A DNA stretch of 64,000 bases from Macrococcus epidermidis (GCF_003259695.1 NZ_PZJH01000001.1:496001-560000); one strand, 5' to 3'; numbered from the stretch's first letter, positions 1-9,566 are shown. Numbers and translations: made by a program. Notes: generated by a model from the letters alone, not told the origin.

Positions 1-771
1 ATTTATTTAGCATATATTTATGATAAGAAAGAAAATCTTGAAAAGATGAGCTGGGATATTATTGCACCACTTGTTTTAGTAGGTATTTGTGCAGGACTTG
101 TTATAATCCAGAATGACTTTGGATCTACAATGATAATCTTAATGATAATCGGCTGTATCTTTTTATATTCAGGTATCGCATTTCGTGCCATGATGATTAT
201 GATAGGTTTAGTAAGTGGTGCTGTGGTCCTTATTATGAGTGGTATGTTTTTAATCACTGGTAAGTTTTTAGCGACGCATCAACAGCAACGTTTTGAGGTG
301 CTTGCTAATCCTTTTAAAGATGAAGAGGGTGCTGGTTACCATTTATCCAACTCGTTAATGGCGATTGGTAATGGAGGTATATTTGGTAAAGGTTTAGGAA
401 ATGGTGTGATGAAACTTGGTTATCTACCTGAACCCCATACAGACTTTATTTTTGCAGTTATTTCTGAAGAATTAGGGCTCGTTGGTGTCATCATCATTAT
501 TTCGTTATTATTCTTTATCGTATATAAAGGATTTATGTATGCAGCACTTGCAGATACTGTTTTTTATAAACTTATATGCGTAGGTGTCGCAAGTTATATC
601 GGAATTCAGGCTTTTATTAATCTTGGTGGTATATCTGGTTTAATTCCATTAACAGGTGTTCCTCTTCCATTTTTAAGCTATGGTGGATCAAGTTTGTTAA
701 GCTTATCAATAGCAATTGGATTACTATTAATGGCTGCAAAAGATGTGAAAAAGAAATCATTAGAACAATAA
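1..771 (+). CDS. ftsW: FtsW, septal peptidoglycan polymerase (3' part only)
   Basis: The reading frame is open to the left window edge, so only the C-terminal 256 residues are present of a family usually near 400. FtsW is a multi-pass SEDS glycosyltransferase that polymerises septal peptidoglycan together with a class B PBP. The visible part has several hydrophobic segments and ends with the SEDS signature GVPLPFLSYGGSSL shortly before the stop. Position directly upstream of pyc is the staphylococcal arrangement, which favours FtsW over RodA. A strong hairpin terminator follows. The start codon and N-terminal helices cannot be assessed. Confidence 0.9.
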   Translation: MYLAYIYDKKENLEKMSWDIIAPLVLVGICAGLVIIQNDFGSTMIILMIIGCIFLYSGIAFRAMMIMIGLVSGAVVLIMSGMFLITGKFLATHQQQRFEVLANPFKDEEGAGYHLSNSLMAIGNGGIFGKGLGNGVMKLGYLPEPHTDFIFAVISEELGLVGVIIIISLLFFIVYKGFMYAALADTVFYKLICVGVASYIGIQAFINLGGISGLIPLTGVPLPFLSYGGSSLLSLSIAIGLLLMAAKDVKKKSLEQ

Positions 772-803
772 ATTTTATTCAAAAAAATGAATACGTTTAC
801 AAG

Positions 804-834
804 AATGCATGTGTCTTTTGACACATGCATTTTT
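804..834 (+). terminator. Rho-independent terminator after ftsW
   Basis: A perfect 12-bp stem (804-815 paired with 820-831) encloses a TTTT loop and runs into a short T tract. It lies about 30 bp after the ftsW stop and isolates ftsW from pyc. Confidence 0.85.
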
Positions 835-888
835 GAATTAATCATTGATGTAAAAACATTGCATGAGTATAACACACTGTAATATTAG

Positions 889-918
889 TATGACGCAAAT
901 GAATATTTTATGTATAAT
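889..918 (+). promoter_or_regulatory. Candidate pyc promoter
   Basis: A perfect TATAAT (913-918) is preceded at 18 bp by TATGAC (889-894), a weak -35. It lies about 80 bp before the pyc start, just after the ftsW terminator. The -10 is convincing, the -35 less so; other AT-rich hexamers near 949-960 are possible. Confidence 0.4.
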
Positions 919-1000
919 ATGACTTAACAATTTTATTTCGGTAAAGGATTGTATATAATATATGTGAAAAGGATAACATAATAAGCCGAGGAGGAATTGT

Positions 1001-4000
1001 ATGAAACACATTAAAAAGTTACTCGTAGCAAATCGTGGAGAAATCGCAATAAGGATTTTCCGCGCAGCAACCGAACTAGATATACCAACTGTAGCAATTT
1101 ATTCAAAAGAAGATAAAGGTTCTCTTCATAGATACAAAGCGGATGAGTCTTATTTAGTTGGTGAGGATATTGGTCCGACTGAAAGTTATCTTCATATCGA
1201 ACGAATTATTGAAATAGCAAAAAAATGTGGTGCAAATGCAATTCATCCTGGTTATGGTTTCCTAAGTGAAAATATGACTTTTGCTGAACGTTGTGCTGAA
1301 GAAGGTATTATATTTATTGGTCCAGAAACGAAACATTTAGATATGTTTGGAGATAAAGTGAAAGCACGCGCGACAGCAGAAATGGCAGAATTACCGATTA
1401 TTCCTGGTACGAAGGATGCTGTTACTTCTTTTGAAGAAGTAAAGGAATTTACAGATTCATATGGTTTCCCTATAATTATTAAAGCCATTTCTGGTGGTGG
1501 CGGAAAAGGGATGCGCATCGTTAACAATCAGGAAGAATTGGAAGATGCCTATCAACGTGCCCAGTCAGAGGCATTAAAATCATTTGGTAATGCAGAAGTT
1601 TACCTAGAGAAGTATATTGAACAACCAAAACATATTGAAGTTCAAATACTTGGAGACATGCATGGTAATCTGGTTCATTTATTTGAACGTGACTGTTCAG
1701 TACAGCGTCGTCATCAAAAGGTAGTTGAAGTTGCGCCTTCTGTTGGTTTAAATGATGATTTAAGAATGCGCATTTGTGAAGCAGCTGTTCAGTTGATGAA
1801 AAAGATCAATTATATAAATGCAGGTACTGTAGAATTTTTAGTGAGCGGGAATGATTTTTACTTTATAGAAGTGAATCCACGTGTTCAAGTTGAACATACT
1901 ATAACTGAGATGGTAACGGGTGTTGATATTGTAAAAACACAAATATTGATTGCTGACGGTGAGAACATGCATGATGGGCGCATTGCTATGCCGAAGCAGG
2001 AGGATATTATTACATTAGGTTATGCAATTCAGTGTCGTGTTACGACGGAAGATCCATTGAATGATTTTATGCCAGATACAGGAACAATTATGGCATATCG
2101 CTCTACCGGAGGCTTTGGTGTGCGTTTAGATGCCGGTGATGGTTTTCAGGGAGCTGAAATTTCTCCTTATTATGATTCTTTACTTGTAAAAATTTCTACC
2201 CAAGCGATTACTTTTAAACAAGCAGAAGAAAAAATGATACGTTCATTACGTGAAATGCGTATCCGTGGTATTAAAACGAACTTGCAGTTTTTAATCAATG
2301 TCGTGAAACACCCTAAGTTTGTGAGTGGCAATTATACAACGAATTTTATCGATGATACGCCAGAACTATTTGAGATTAAAACACCGCGTGACCGTGGTAC
2401 GAAGACGTTAGAATATATTGCAAATGTGACTGTGAATGGCTTTCCAGGTGTTGAGAAAAAAGAAAAACCTAATTTCGAGCCACTTTATATTGAAAAAATG
2501 GAACCGAGTGCAGAATCAGGAACGAAACAGTTATTAGATTTGCATGGACCTGAATATGTTAAACAATGGTTGCTTGATCAAAAAGATGTTTTAATAACAG
2601 ATACAACGTTTCGTGATGCACATCAATCATTACTTGCAACACGTGTCCGTACGAAAGATATTTTAGAAGTAGCACCGATGACTAGTCATTATCTAAAGGA
2701 TAGTTTTTCTCTCGAGATGTGGGGAGGAGCTACATTTGATGTAGCGTATAATTTTCTGAAAGAAGATCCGTGGCAACGTCTTGAGCGATTACGTAAAGCT
2801 ATACCGAATATTTTATTCCAGATGTTACTCCGTGCTTCCAATGCTGTTGGATATAAAAATTATCCGGACAATGTAGTAACAAAATTCGTAGAAGAAAGTG
2901 CGAAAGCTGGAATCGATGTATTCAGAATATTTGATTCATTAAACTGGTTAGATCAAATGAAAGTGGCAAATGAAGCGGTTCTGAAAGCCGGTAAGATTTC
3001 TGAAGGCGCAATTTGTTATACTGGTGATATATTAAACCCAGAACGTTCAAGCATTTATACGCTAGATTATTATAAAAAAATGGCAAAAGCAATGGAGCGC
3101 GAAGGATTCCATATTTTAGCGATTAAAGATATGGCAGGTCTGCTTAAACCAGAAGCTGCATTTGAGCTTGTAAGTGAATTGAAAGCAACTGTAAATATGC
3201 CGATTCATTTGCATACTCATGATACGAGTGGAAATGGTGTCATGCTTTATTCAAGAGCTATAGAAGCTGGTGTTGACGTCGTAGATACAGCACTTGGAGC
3301 AATGAGTGGGTTAACAAGTCAACCAAGTTCCAATACATTATTCTATGGATTAAATGGTAAAACGCGTCAAATGAGAGCTGACATTGATGGTATGGAAAAA
3401 TTATCGCATTACTGGGAAGGCGTACGTCACTACTATAAAGATTTTGAAAGTGATATTAAATCACCACATACAGAAATATATAAACATGAAATGCCTGGTG
3501 GTCAATACTCTAACCTAGGGATGCAGGCAAAGAGTTTAGGTTTAGGAGAACGTTTCAGTGAAGTTAAAGATATGTATAGACGCGTTAACTTAATGTTTGG
3601 GGATATCGTTAAAGTTACACCGTCATCTAAAGTAGTAGGAGACATGGCCTTATACATGGTTCAAAATGACTTAGATGAAACGTCAGTTATTGAGCGTGGG
3701 GCAACATTAGATTTTCCGGAATCTGTTGTATCGTTCTTTAAAGGTGAGATTGGCCAACCAGTGAATGGTTTCCCGGAAGCACTTAAGAAAGTAGTACTGA
3801 AAGATATTGAAAGTATCGATGTTCGTCCTGGTGAATTATTAGCACCGGTTGATTTCGATTTGTTACGCAATGAACTTGAGGAAAAACAGCATAAACAAGT
3901 AACAGAACAAGATATTATCAGTTATGCCTTATATCCAAAAGTTTATGAACAATACATTGCAACACATGAAAAGTTTGCAAATGTATCGTTACTAGATACA

Positions 4001-4438
4001 CCAACATTCTTCTATGGAATGCGTAAAAATGAGAAAGTTGAAATAGCTATTGATGAAGGTAAAACATTGATTGTGAATTTAATTAGTGTAGGACATGTTC
4101 ATGAAGATGGATATAGATGGGTTTACTTCGACTTTAATGGTATGAGTCGTAAAGTATATGTTAAGGATACAAACGTTGAACCTAGTCTAGCAACAATTCC
4201 TAAAGCAGATCCGAAAAATAGAAGTCATATCGGTGCACAAATGCCAGGAACAGTCGGTGACGTAAAAGTAAAAGAAGGTGATGTTGTAACGAAAGGTCAA
4301 CCTATAATTATTACTGAAGCGATGAAGATGGAAACGACAATTCAAGCACCATTCAAAGGTACTATAGACAAAGTTTATGTTAATACAGGGGATAGTATAC
4401 AAACGACAGATTTATTAGTGGAAATTTCAGAGGCTTAA
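1001..4438 (+). CDS. pyc: Pyruvate carboxylase
   Basis: This biotin enzyme carboxylates pyruvate to oxaloacetate with ATP and bicarbonate, refilling the TCA cycle. The 1145-residue chain is full length for the Firmicutes single-chain enzyme. An N-terminal biotin carboxylase/ATP-grasp domain carries the glycine-rich loop SGGGGKGM near residues 163-170. A carboxyltransferase domain begins with DTTFRDAHQSLLATRVRT near 533-550. The C-terminal biotinyl domain has AMKMET with the biotin-accepting Lys1109. ATG 1001 is preceded by a strong GAGGAGGA ribosome site. The gene appears monocistronic, between the ftsW terminator and a bidirectional terminator shared with ctaA. Confidence 0.97.
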   Translation: MKHIKKLLVANRGEIAIRIFRAATELDIPTVAIYSKEDKGSLHRYKADESYLVGEDIGPTESYLHIERIIEIAKKCGANAIHPGYGFLSENMTFAERCAEEGIIFIGPETKHLDMFGDKVKARATAEMAELPIIPGTKDAVTSFEEVKEFTDSYGFPIIIKAISGGGGKGMRIVNNQEELEDAYQRAQSEALKSFGNAEVYLEKYIEQPKHIEVQILGDMHGNLVHLFERDCSVQRRHQKVVEVAPSVGLNDDLRMRICEAAVQLMKKINYINAGTVEFLVSGNDFYFIEVNPRVQVEHTITEMVTGVDIVKTQILIADGENMHDGRIAMPKQEDIITLGYAIQCRVTTEDPLNDFMPDTGTIMAYRSTGGFGVRLDAGDGFQGAEISPYYDSLLVKISTQAITFKQAEEKMIRSLREMRIRGIKTNLQFLINVVKHPKFVSGNYTTNFIDDTPELFEIKTPRDRGTKTLEYIANVTVNGFPGVEKKEKPNFEPLYIEKMEPSAESGTKQLLDLHGPEYVKQWLLDQKDVLITDTTFRDAHQSLLATRVRTKDILEVAPMTSHYLKDSFSLEMWGGATFDVAYNFLKEDPWQRLERLRKAIPNILFQMLLRASNAVGYKNYPDNVVTKFVEESAKAGIDVFRIFDSLNWLDQMKVANEAVLKAGKISEGAICYTGDILNPERSSIYTLDYYKKMAKAMEREGFHILAIKDMAGLLKPEAAFELVSELKATVNMPIHLHTHDTSGNGVMLYSRAIEAGVDVVDTALGAMSGLTSQPSSNTLFYGLNGKTRQMRADIDGMEKLSHYWEGVRHYYKDFESDIKSPHTEIYKHEMPGGQYSNLGMQAKSLGLGERFSEVKDMYRRVNLMFGDIVKVTPSSKVVGDMALYMVQNDLDETSVIERGATLDFPESVVSFFKGEIGQPVNGFPEALKKVVLKDIESIDVRPGELLAPVDFDLLRNELEEKQHKQVTEQDIISYALYPKVYEQYIATHEKFANVSLLDTPTFFYGMRKNEKVEIAIDEGKTLIVNLISVGHVHEDGYRWVYFDFNGMSRKVYVKDTNVEPSLATIPKADPKNRSHIGAQMPGTVGDVKVKEGDVVTKGQPIIITEAMKMETTIQAPFKGTIDKVYVNTGDSIQTTDLLVEISEA

Positions 4439-4450
4439 AAAATTGCACAA

Positions 4451-4480
4451 AAAAATAACCTGCCGCGGCAGGTTATTTTT
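4451..4480. terminator. Bidirectional terminator between pyc and ctaA
   Basis: This is a perfect 30-bp palindrome (two 15-base arms) with a GC-rich centre and A5/T5 ends, so it can terminate transcription on both strands. It contains the stop codon of ctaA, which ends at 4473 on the minus strand. Confidence 0.9.
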
Positions 4481-5381
4481 GCGTTGCACGAGAAATGAGA
4501 AGTAAGAAATAGCACAGTAAACCAAATAATAATGTAATAAATAATGCATGTAATAATGCCACATATAAATTTAGCATCGTAAATATTGACAACGCACCTG
4601 TCGTTACTTGTAAACAAATTAATAAAAATGCGATTAAGTAGCCATATTTAATAACACGATACTGACTATAATTTTTTACGGCATGGCAAACAACGTAACT
4701 TAACCAGATAAATAAGATAAAAGCTAGTGTACGGTGACTCATCTGTACCCATTCAAAAAATGTTTCGGGCAAACGGATTTGTCCTTGTTTACAAAGTGGC
4801 CAGCTCAAACATGCAAGACTAGCTTTTTCATGACGTACAAGGGCACCACTATAAATTACAATATAAATAAAGCTCGTTAATGCTATTGTATGTCTTCTTA
4901 AATGAGAATGTATCACTAATTTTGTAGCATCGAACTTTTGGTCTACTTCAAATATTAATAATGTGAGTAAAAACACAGAGCTAAAACTGATCAATGAAAT
5001 TCCGAAATGTAATGCTAATACAAATCCATTTTGTTGCCATATAACAGCAGCTGCACCGATTAAAGCTTGTGCAAAAATAAATCCGATACTCATCCAGCAT
5101 AAAAATTTTGTTTCTCTTTTATGACCAATATATTTAATGCTTAAAACAACAAGCCACGTTACCGAAATCAAAGCAAGACCAGACACACCACGATGTGCAA
5201 GTTCAATTAATGTTTCCATAGGAATATGAGTCGGTACAAACTTACCATGACAAAGTGGCCAGCTATTGCCACATCCGTCTGCAGAACCTGTCTTCGTTAC
5301 TAGTGCACCACCGATTTGAACAAGGATCATCAGTAAGGTCGTAAACAAAGATAACCATTTTAAATTCTTTTCTTTTAACAA
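4473..5381 (-). CDS. ctaA: Heme A synthase
   Basis: CtaA oxidises the C8 methyl of heme O to give heme A for aa3/caa3 oxidases. The 302-residue membrane protein has about eight hydrophobic segments. It keeps the CtaA signature: the cysteine pair Cys37 and Cys44 in GCGNSWPLC, the ExxH motif Glu60/His63 in IELAHRG, and further helix histidines (MSHRTLAF and LLHALFI). The start is TTG at 5381, supported by AGAGGTGA six bases upstream. It is divergent from ctaB, which makes its substrate heme O, and the two share the control region 5382-5634. The stop codon sits inside the terminator stem shared with pyc. Confidence 0.95.
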   Translation of the reverse strand: MLKEKNLKWLSLFTTLLMILVQIGGALVTKTGSADGCGNSWPLCHGKFVPTHIPMETLIELAHRGVSGLALISVTWLVVLSIKYIGHKRETKFLCWMSIGFIFAQALIGAAAVIWQQNGFVLALHFGISLISFSSVFLLTLLIFEVDQKFDATKLVIHSHLRRHTIALTSFIYIVIYSGALVRHEKASLACLSWPLCKQGQIRLPETFFEWVQMSHRTLAFILFIWLSYVVCHAVKNYSQYRVIKYGYLIAFLLICLQVTTGALSIFTMLNLYVALLHALFITLLFGLLCYFLLLISRATQK

Positions 5382-5422
5382 ATACCTTCACCTCTAATTA
5401 TCATTATGCTCGTGAAGTGTAA

Positions 5423-5440
5423 ATGTAAACTTTATTACAT
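5423..5440. promoter_or_regulatory. Palindrome in the ctaA leader
   Basis: ATGTAA and TTACAT flank a 6-bp spacer, giving a perfect dyad between the predicted ctaA promoter and its ribosome site. It resembles a cre (CcpA) site but lacks the central CG, so the binding protein is unknown. Confidence 0.4.
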
Positions 5441-5449
5441 CGCGACTTC

Positions 5450-5477
5450 AGTATATACTTAAGATATAGTATAACAA
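5450..5477 (-). promoter_or_regulatory. Candidate ctaA promoter
   Basis: On the minus strand TTGTTA (5477-5472) is followed at 16 bp by TATACT (5455-5450). This would start transcription near 5443 with a leader of about 60 bases before the TTG start of ctaA. Confidence 0.5.
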
Positions 5478-5496
5478 TCTAACCTTAAAGTAAATG

Positions 5497-5580
5497 TGTC
5501 ACATTCGTGAATTATTTATGATTGTAGAGAAATAGAAAAATGTCACAATTTAATTTCGAAAATGTATAGAAAATGTGACA
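5497..5580. promoter_or_regulatory. Three TGTCACA boxes between ctaA and ctaB
   Basis: TGTCACA occurs at 5497-5503 and 5541-5547, and its reverse complement TGTGACA at 5574-5580. The spacings are 44 and 33 bp, both multiples of 11, so the boxes face one side of the helix. The first lies about 20 bp upstream of the predicted ctaA -35 and the third overlaps the predicted ctaB -35. A respiration-sensing regulator such as SrrA/ResD is a reasonable guess, not shown. Confidence 0.5.
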
Positions 5581-5604
5581 GTTTTCATATATTATTGTTA
5601 TTAT
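5575..5604 (+). promoter_or_regulatory. Candidate ctaB-F operon promoter
   Basis: GTGACA (5575-5580) and TATTAT (5599-5604) are 18 bp apart, about 30 bp before the ctaB start. The -35 overlaps the third TGTCACA-type box, consistent with regulated transcription. Confidence 0.4.
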
Positions 5605-5634
5605 ATGCGTTAGTATTGTTAAAGGAGGGTGAAA

Positions 5635-6558
5635 ATGCAAAATGAACAAGTCTTAAAGAGCGTCAAATCGGTCGAACAAACGCGATTGACATTTAAAGAT
5701 GTCAAAGCAATTGTCAAACTAGGTCTCGTTCAAGGAAATTTGATACCGACGTTTGCGGGAGCATTTCTTGCTATCATGATGACACAACGTTCATTTTTAA
5801 ATAGCATTCCTGAATTATTAACGATGCTTACGGGATCCACACTTATTATGGCAGGAAGTTGTGCATTAAATAATTTTTATGATCAAGATATTGACCGCAT
5901 TATGCCAAGTAAACAGGAACGGCCAAGTGTTACTGGGAAAATTGCTTCTCAATCACTATTCCAGCTAAGTTTATTATTGATGTTCATCGGAGAAGTTTTA
6001 CTTTTCATGATAAATATTGAAACAGGAATAATCGGATTCTTAGGGATATTTGGTTATGTGGTGATGTATTCTGTTTGGTCTAAACGTCATTTAGTGTCAA
6101 ATACTATAATAGGTAGTTTTCCAGGAGCGATTCCACCACTTGTGGGTTGGGCTGCAATTGATCCTAATCTTTCAAAGGTAGCATGGATGTTATTCGTCAT
6201 TATGTTTATTTGGCAACCGGCACATTTTTATGCGCTGGCTATCAAACGTAAAGAAGAATATGCTATGGCGGGGATACCGATGTTGCCATCTGTTAAAGGT
6301 TTTGAAAGAACTAGACTTGGAATGCTTTTCTGGGTTGCTTTACTTCTTCCAACACCATTTTTAATGGATGAACTAGGAACTATTTTTATAGTACTTGCCA
6401 CAATCTTAAATCTTGGTTGGCTTTTGCTTGCTGTATCAGGGTTTAAGTCAAATGTTAAAGAAAACAGATGGGCAATGACAATGTTTATTTATTCTTTAAA
6501 CTATTTGATGATCTTTTTTGTTATGATAGTAGTAGTTACATTAATTCAAATGATTTGA
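5635..6558 (+). CDS. ctaB: Protoheme IX farnesyltransferase (heme O synthase)
   Basis: CtaB attaches a farnesyl group to protoheme to form heme O, the substrate of CtaA. It is a UbiA-family membrane protein of 307 residues with multiple hydrophobic segments. It carries the prenyl-diphosphate-binding motif [19 protein letters not shown] and a second conserved stretch around [20 protein letters not shown] 5635 is chosen because AAAGGAGGGTG lies immediately upstream; an in-frame GTG at 5629 overlaps that ribosome site and is unlikely. It is the first gene of the ctaBCDEF operon. Confidence 0.95.
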   Translation: MQNEQVLKSVKSVEQTRLTFKDVKAIVKLGLVQGNLIPTFAGAFLAIMMTQRSFLNSIPELLTMLTGSTLIMAGSCALNNFYDQDIDRIMPSKQERPSVTGKIASQSLFQLSLLLMFIGEVLLFMINIETGIIGFLGIFGYVVMYSVWSKRHLVSNTIIGSFPGAIPPLVGWAAIDPNLSKVAWMLFVIMFIWQPAHFYALAIKRKEEYAMAGIPMLPSVKGFERTRLGMLFWVALLLPTPFLMDELGTIFIVLATILNLGWLLLAVSGFKSNVKENRWAMTMFIYSLNYLMIFFVMIVVVTLIQMI

Positions 6559-6589
6559 TTATGAATGGTGAAAGAGGGGTTAGAATTTA

Positions 6590-7651
6590 ATGAAAAACAA
6601 ATTTAAGAATGTAAAGTTGATGAGCTTAATTTCATTATTATTAATGACTTTAGCTGGTTGTGGTGAACCACATTTATCAGCTTTACGTCCAGCTGGGGAA
6701 GTTGCAAAAGATCAATTCAACTTAATGATGTTAGCGGTTTACATCATGCTATTTGTTATTGCAGTTGTTGTCGTTATTTTCGTTTTAGCAGTAGTAAAAT
6801 TCAGACGTAGTAAAGTTGGAGAGAATTTTGTACCGAAAGATGTGCACGGTAATCATAAGTTAGAGATTATTTGGACTGCAATTCCAATTATTTTATTAAT
6901 AATTTTAGCGATTCCTACGGTTATGCTTACTTTTAAATTAGCTGATACAAAAGCAATGGATAAAGTAGATGCAAAAGGAAAAAATAAAGAAATCATAGTC
7001 GATGTAACTGCAAATCTTTACTGGTGGGAATTTGAATATCCAAACCAAAAGATTGTGACAAGCCAAGAACTTGTTGTACCGACGGATACAAAAGTTTATT
7101 TCAAATTGCATTCAGCAGATGTTAAACACTCATTCTGGATTCCAGCAGTTGGTGGTAAGATGGATACGAATGTTGAGAACATCAATAAATTCTATTTAGT
7201 ATTTGATGGTGATAAAGCTAAAGATGCTAAAAATATGTTCTATGGTAAATGTGCAGAGTTATGTGGACCATCACATGCATTAATGGACTTTAAAGTTAAA
7301 ACAATGTCTAAAGATGATTTTAAAACTTGGGTATCTAAAATGCAGGATGTGAAAAAACCTGTAGCAACAACTGATGCTAAACAAGGTGAAGAAGTATTTA
7401 AACAATCTTGTCAAGGTTGTCACGCAGTAACGCCAACTGGTAAAGGAGCAAAAGGGCCTAACTTAACAACTTTCGGAGAAAGAACAACAGTTGCTGGCGT
7501 TTTAGAACATAACGAAGAAAACTTAAAAAAATGGATTAAAGATCCTGAAAAATACAAACCAGGGAATAAAATGACTGGTGCGTATAAAGTATCTGATTCA
7601 GACATCGATGCATTAGCTAAATACTTAATGGAACGAAAAGTTGAAGAGTAA
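6590..7651 (+). CDS. ctaC: caa3 cytochrome c oxidase subunit II with fused cytochrome c
   Basis: Subunit II takes electrons through its CuA centre and passes them to subunit I. The 353-residue protein starts with a lipoprotein signal (LMTLAGC, lipid-modified Cys24). Two transmembrane segments near 45-72 and 93-115 follow. The CuA motif is CAELCGPSH (Cys221, Cys225, His229). A C-terminal cytochrome c domain has CQGCH (Cys274, Cys277, His278) and a likely axial methionine in PGNKMTGAY. The fused heme c domain defines the caa3 type and implies that a cytochrome c maturation system exists elsewhere in the genome. Start ATG 6590 follows AGAGGGG. Confidence 0.97.
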   Translation: MKNKFKNVKLMSLISLLLMTLAGCGEPHLSALRPAGEVAKDQFNLMMLAVYIMLFVIAVVVVIFVLAVVKFRRSKVGENFVPKDVHGNHKLEIIWTAIPIILLIILAIPTVMLTFKLADTKAMDKVDAKGKNKEIIVDVTANLYWWEFEYPNQKIVTSQELVVPTDTKVYFKLHSADVKHSFWIPAVGGKMDTNVENINKFYLVFDGDKAKDAKNMFYGKCAELCGPSHALMDFKVKTMSKDDFKTWVSKMQDVKKPVATTDAKQGEEVFKQSCQGCHAVTPTGKGAKGPNLTTFGERTTVAGVLEHNEENLKKWIKDPEKYKPGNKMTGAYKVSDSDIDALAKYLMERKVEE

Positions 7652-7673
7652 TAAATAAAGGGAGGTTACACAA

Positions 7674-9566
7674 TTGGCTACACAAAAAAAACGTGGTTTA
7701 ATTATGGAATATTTAACAACAGTTGACCATAAAAAAATTGCAATATTATATCTTATCATGGGTGGATTATTCTTTGCCATGGGTGGTATTGAAGCAATGA
7801 TTATTCGAATTCAACTTGCTGTTCCTGAAAATGATTTTGTTTCAGCAGGTCTATTTAATGAAATAATTACGATGCATGGTACAACAATGATTTTCTTAGC
7901 GGCTATGCCGTTGTTATTCGCATTTATGAACGCTGCAGTACCTTTACAAATTGGTGCACGTGACGTAGCATTCCCATTCTTAAATGCATTAGGTTTTTGG
8001 TTATTCTTCTTTGGTGGAATATTCTTAAACTTATCTTGGATCCTAGGTGGAGCACCTGACGCAGGTTGGACATCATATGCTTCATTATCTTTAGCATCAC
8101 CTGGACACGGTATTGATTTCTATGCTTTAGGTTTACAAATTTCTGGTGCCGGTACATTAATTGCAGGGATTAACTTTATCGTTACAATTATGAATATGCG
8201 CGCACCTGGTATGACTTATATGCGTATGCCATTATTCACGTGGACAACGTTTGTTGCTTCAGTATTAATCGTATTCGCATTCCCACCACTTACAATCGGA
8301 TTATTCTTATTAATTTTCGATAGAATGTTCGGTACAGGATTCTTCGTAGTCTCACAAGGTGGTAATACAATTATCTGGGAACATTTATTCTGGATCTTTG
8401 GTCATCCAGAAGTATACATCTTAGTATTACCAGCGTTCGGTATTTTCTCAGAGATTTTCTCTACATTCTCTAGAAAACGACTATTTGGTTATTCAGCGAT
8501 GGTATTCGCTACAGTATTAATCGGTTTCTTAGGATTCATGGTATGGGCTCACCATATGTTCACAGTAGGTATGGGTCCAACAGCAAATGCAATTTTCGCA
8601 GTAGCTACTATGGCAATCGCAGTACCAACAGGTGTTAAGATCTTTAACTGGTTATTAACAATCTGGGGCGGTAGTATCGAATTTACAACGCCGATGCTTT
8701 ATGCATTAGCATTTATCCCATCATTCGTTATGGGTGGTGTTACTGGTGTAATGCAAGCTTCGGCGCCAGCTGACTATCAATATCACGATTCTTACTTTAT
8801 CGTAGCGCATTTCCATTACGTTATCGTAGGTGGGGTAGTATTCGCATTACTTGCAGGATTCCATTTCTACTTCCCATTAATGTTCGGTAAGATTTTAAGT
8901 GAAAAATTAGGTAAAATTTCTTTTGTATTATTCGTTATTGGTTTCCATTTAACATTCTTAGTACAACATTTCTTAGGTTTATGGGGTATGCCAAGACGTG
9001 TATTCACATATTTACCTGGTCAAGGTTACGATACATTTAACTTAGTATCTACTATCGGTGCATTAACAATGGCTGTCGCAGTAATTATCTTATTAATCAA
9101 CGTAGTAATCACTTTAGCTAAAGCGCCAAAAGTTGGTCGTGACGCTTGGGGCGATGGTCGTACTTTAGAATGGTCACTACCACAACCAGTTCCATTCTAT
9201 AACTTTGCTCAAACACCACTTGTGCGTGGATTAGATGCATTTGATTTAGAGAAAAAACAAGGTAACGGTGAGATTTTACCTGCAGAATCTTTAGGTGATA
9301 TTCATATGCCTAATAATTCAATCTTGCCATTTATGCAATCACTTGGATTATTTGTAGCAGCTTTTGGTGCTTTATACTTAGCTGATGGTCAAAAATGGGC
9401 GTTAGATGCAGTAAAAGATTTACCAGCTCAACCTTGGGCTCCATTTGTATTAACTTTAGGTTTAGCGATTACAGCAGGCGCAATGATTGCGCGTTCACTA
9501 AAAGATGATTTAGGTTATCATATTACTAAAGATGAGTTAATTGAGTACGAAAGAGGTGTTAAATAA
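7674..9566 (+). CDS. ctaD: caa3 cytochrome c oxidase subunit I
   Basis: This is the catalytic heme-copper subunit that reduces oxygen to water and pumps protons. The 630-residue membrane protein shows the heme a ligand region MHGTTMIFL, the CuB/tyrosine motif WIFGHPEVYILVLPAFGI, the CuB histidine pair in WAHHMFTVGM, and the heme a/a3 histidines in AHFHYVIVGG. The start is TTG 7674, with GGGAGG eight bases upstream; the conserved segment EYLTTVDHKKIAILYLI begins at about residue 12. The stop overlaps the ctaE start by one base. Confidence 0.97.
   Translation: MATQKKRGLIMEYLTTVDHKKIAILYLIMGGLFFAMGGIEAMIIRIQLAVPENDFVSAGLFNEIITMHGTTMIFLAAMPLLFAFMNAAVPLQIGARDVAFPFLNALGFWLFFFGGIFLNLSWILGGAPDAGWTSYASLSLASPGHGIDFYALGLQISGAGTLIAGINFIVTIMNMRAPGMTYMRMPLFTWTTFVASVLIVFAFPPLTIGLFLLIFDRMFGTGFFVVSQGGNTIIWEHLFWIFGHPEVYILVLPAFGIFSEIFSTFSRKRLFGYSAMVFATVLIGFLGFMVWAHHMFTVGMGPTANAIFAVATMAIAVPTGVKIFNWLLTIWGGSIEFTTPMLYALAFIPSFVMGGVTGVMQASAPADYQYHDSYFIVAHFHYVIVGGVVFALLAGFHFYFPLMFGKILSEKLGKISFVLFVIGFHLTFLVQHFLGLWGMPRRVFTYLPGQGYDTFNLVSTIGALTMAVAVIILLINVVITLAKAPKVGRDAWGDGRTLEWSLPQPVPFYNFAQTPLVRGLDAFDLEKKQGNGEILPAESLGDIHMPNNSILPFMQSLGLFVAAFGALYLADGQKWALDAVKDLPAQPWAPFVLTLGLAITAGAMIARSLKDDLGYHITKDELIEYERGVK

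Noticed and set aside
5629-5634. GTG start for ctaB
   Set aside because: It lies within the AAAGGAGGGTG ribosome site of ATG 5635.
7924-8157. Antisense open frame within ctaD
   Set aside because: No ribosome site or family resemblance, and it lies wholly opposite conserved ctaD codons.
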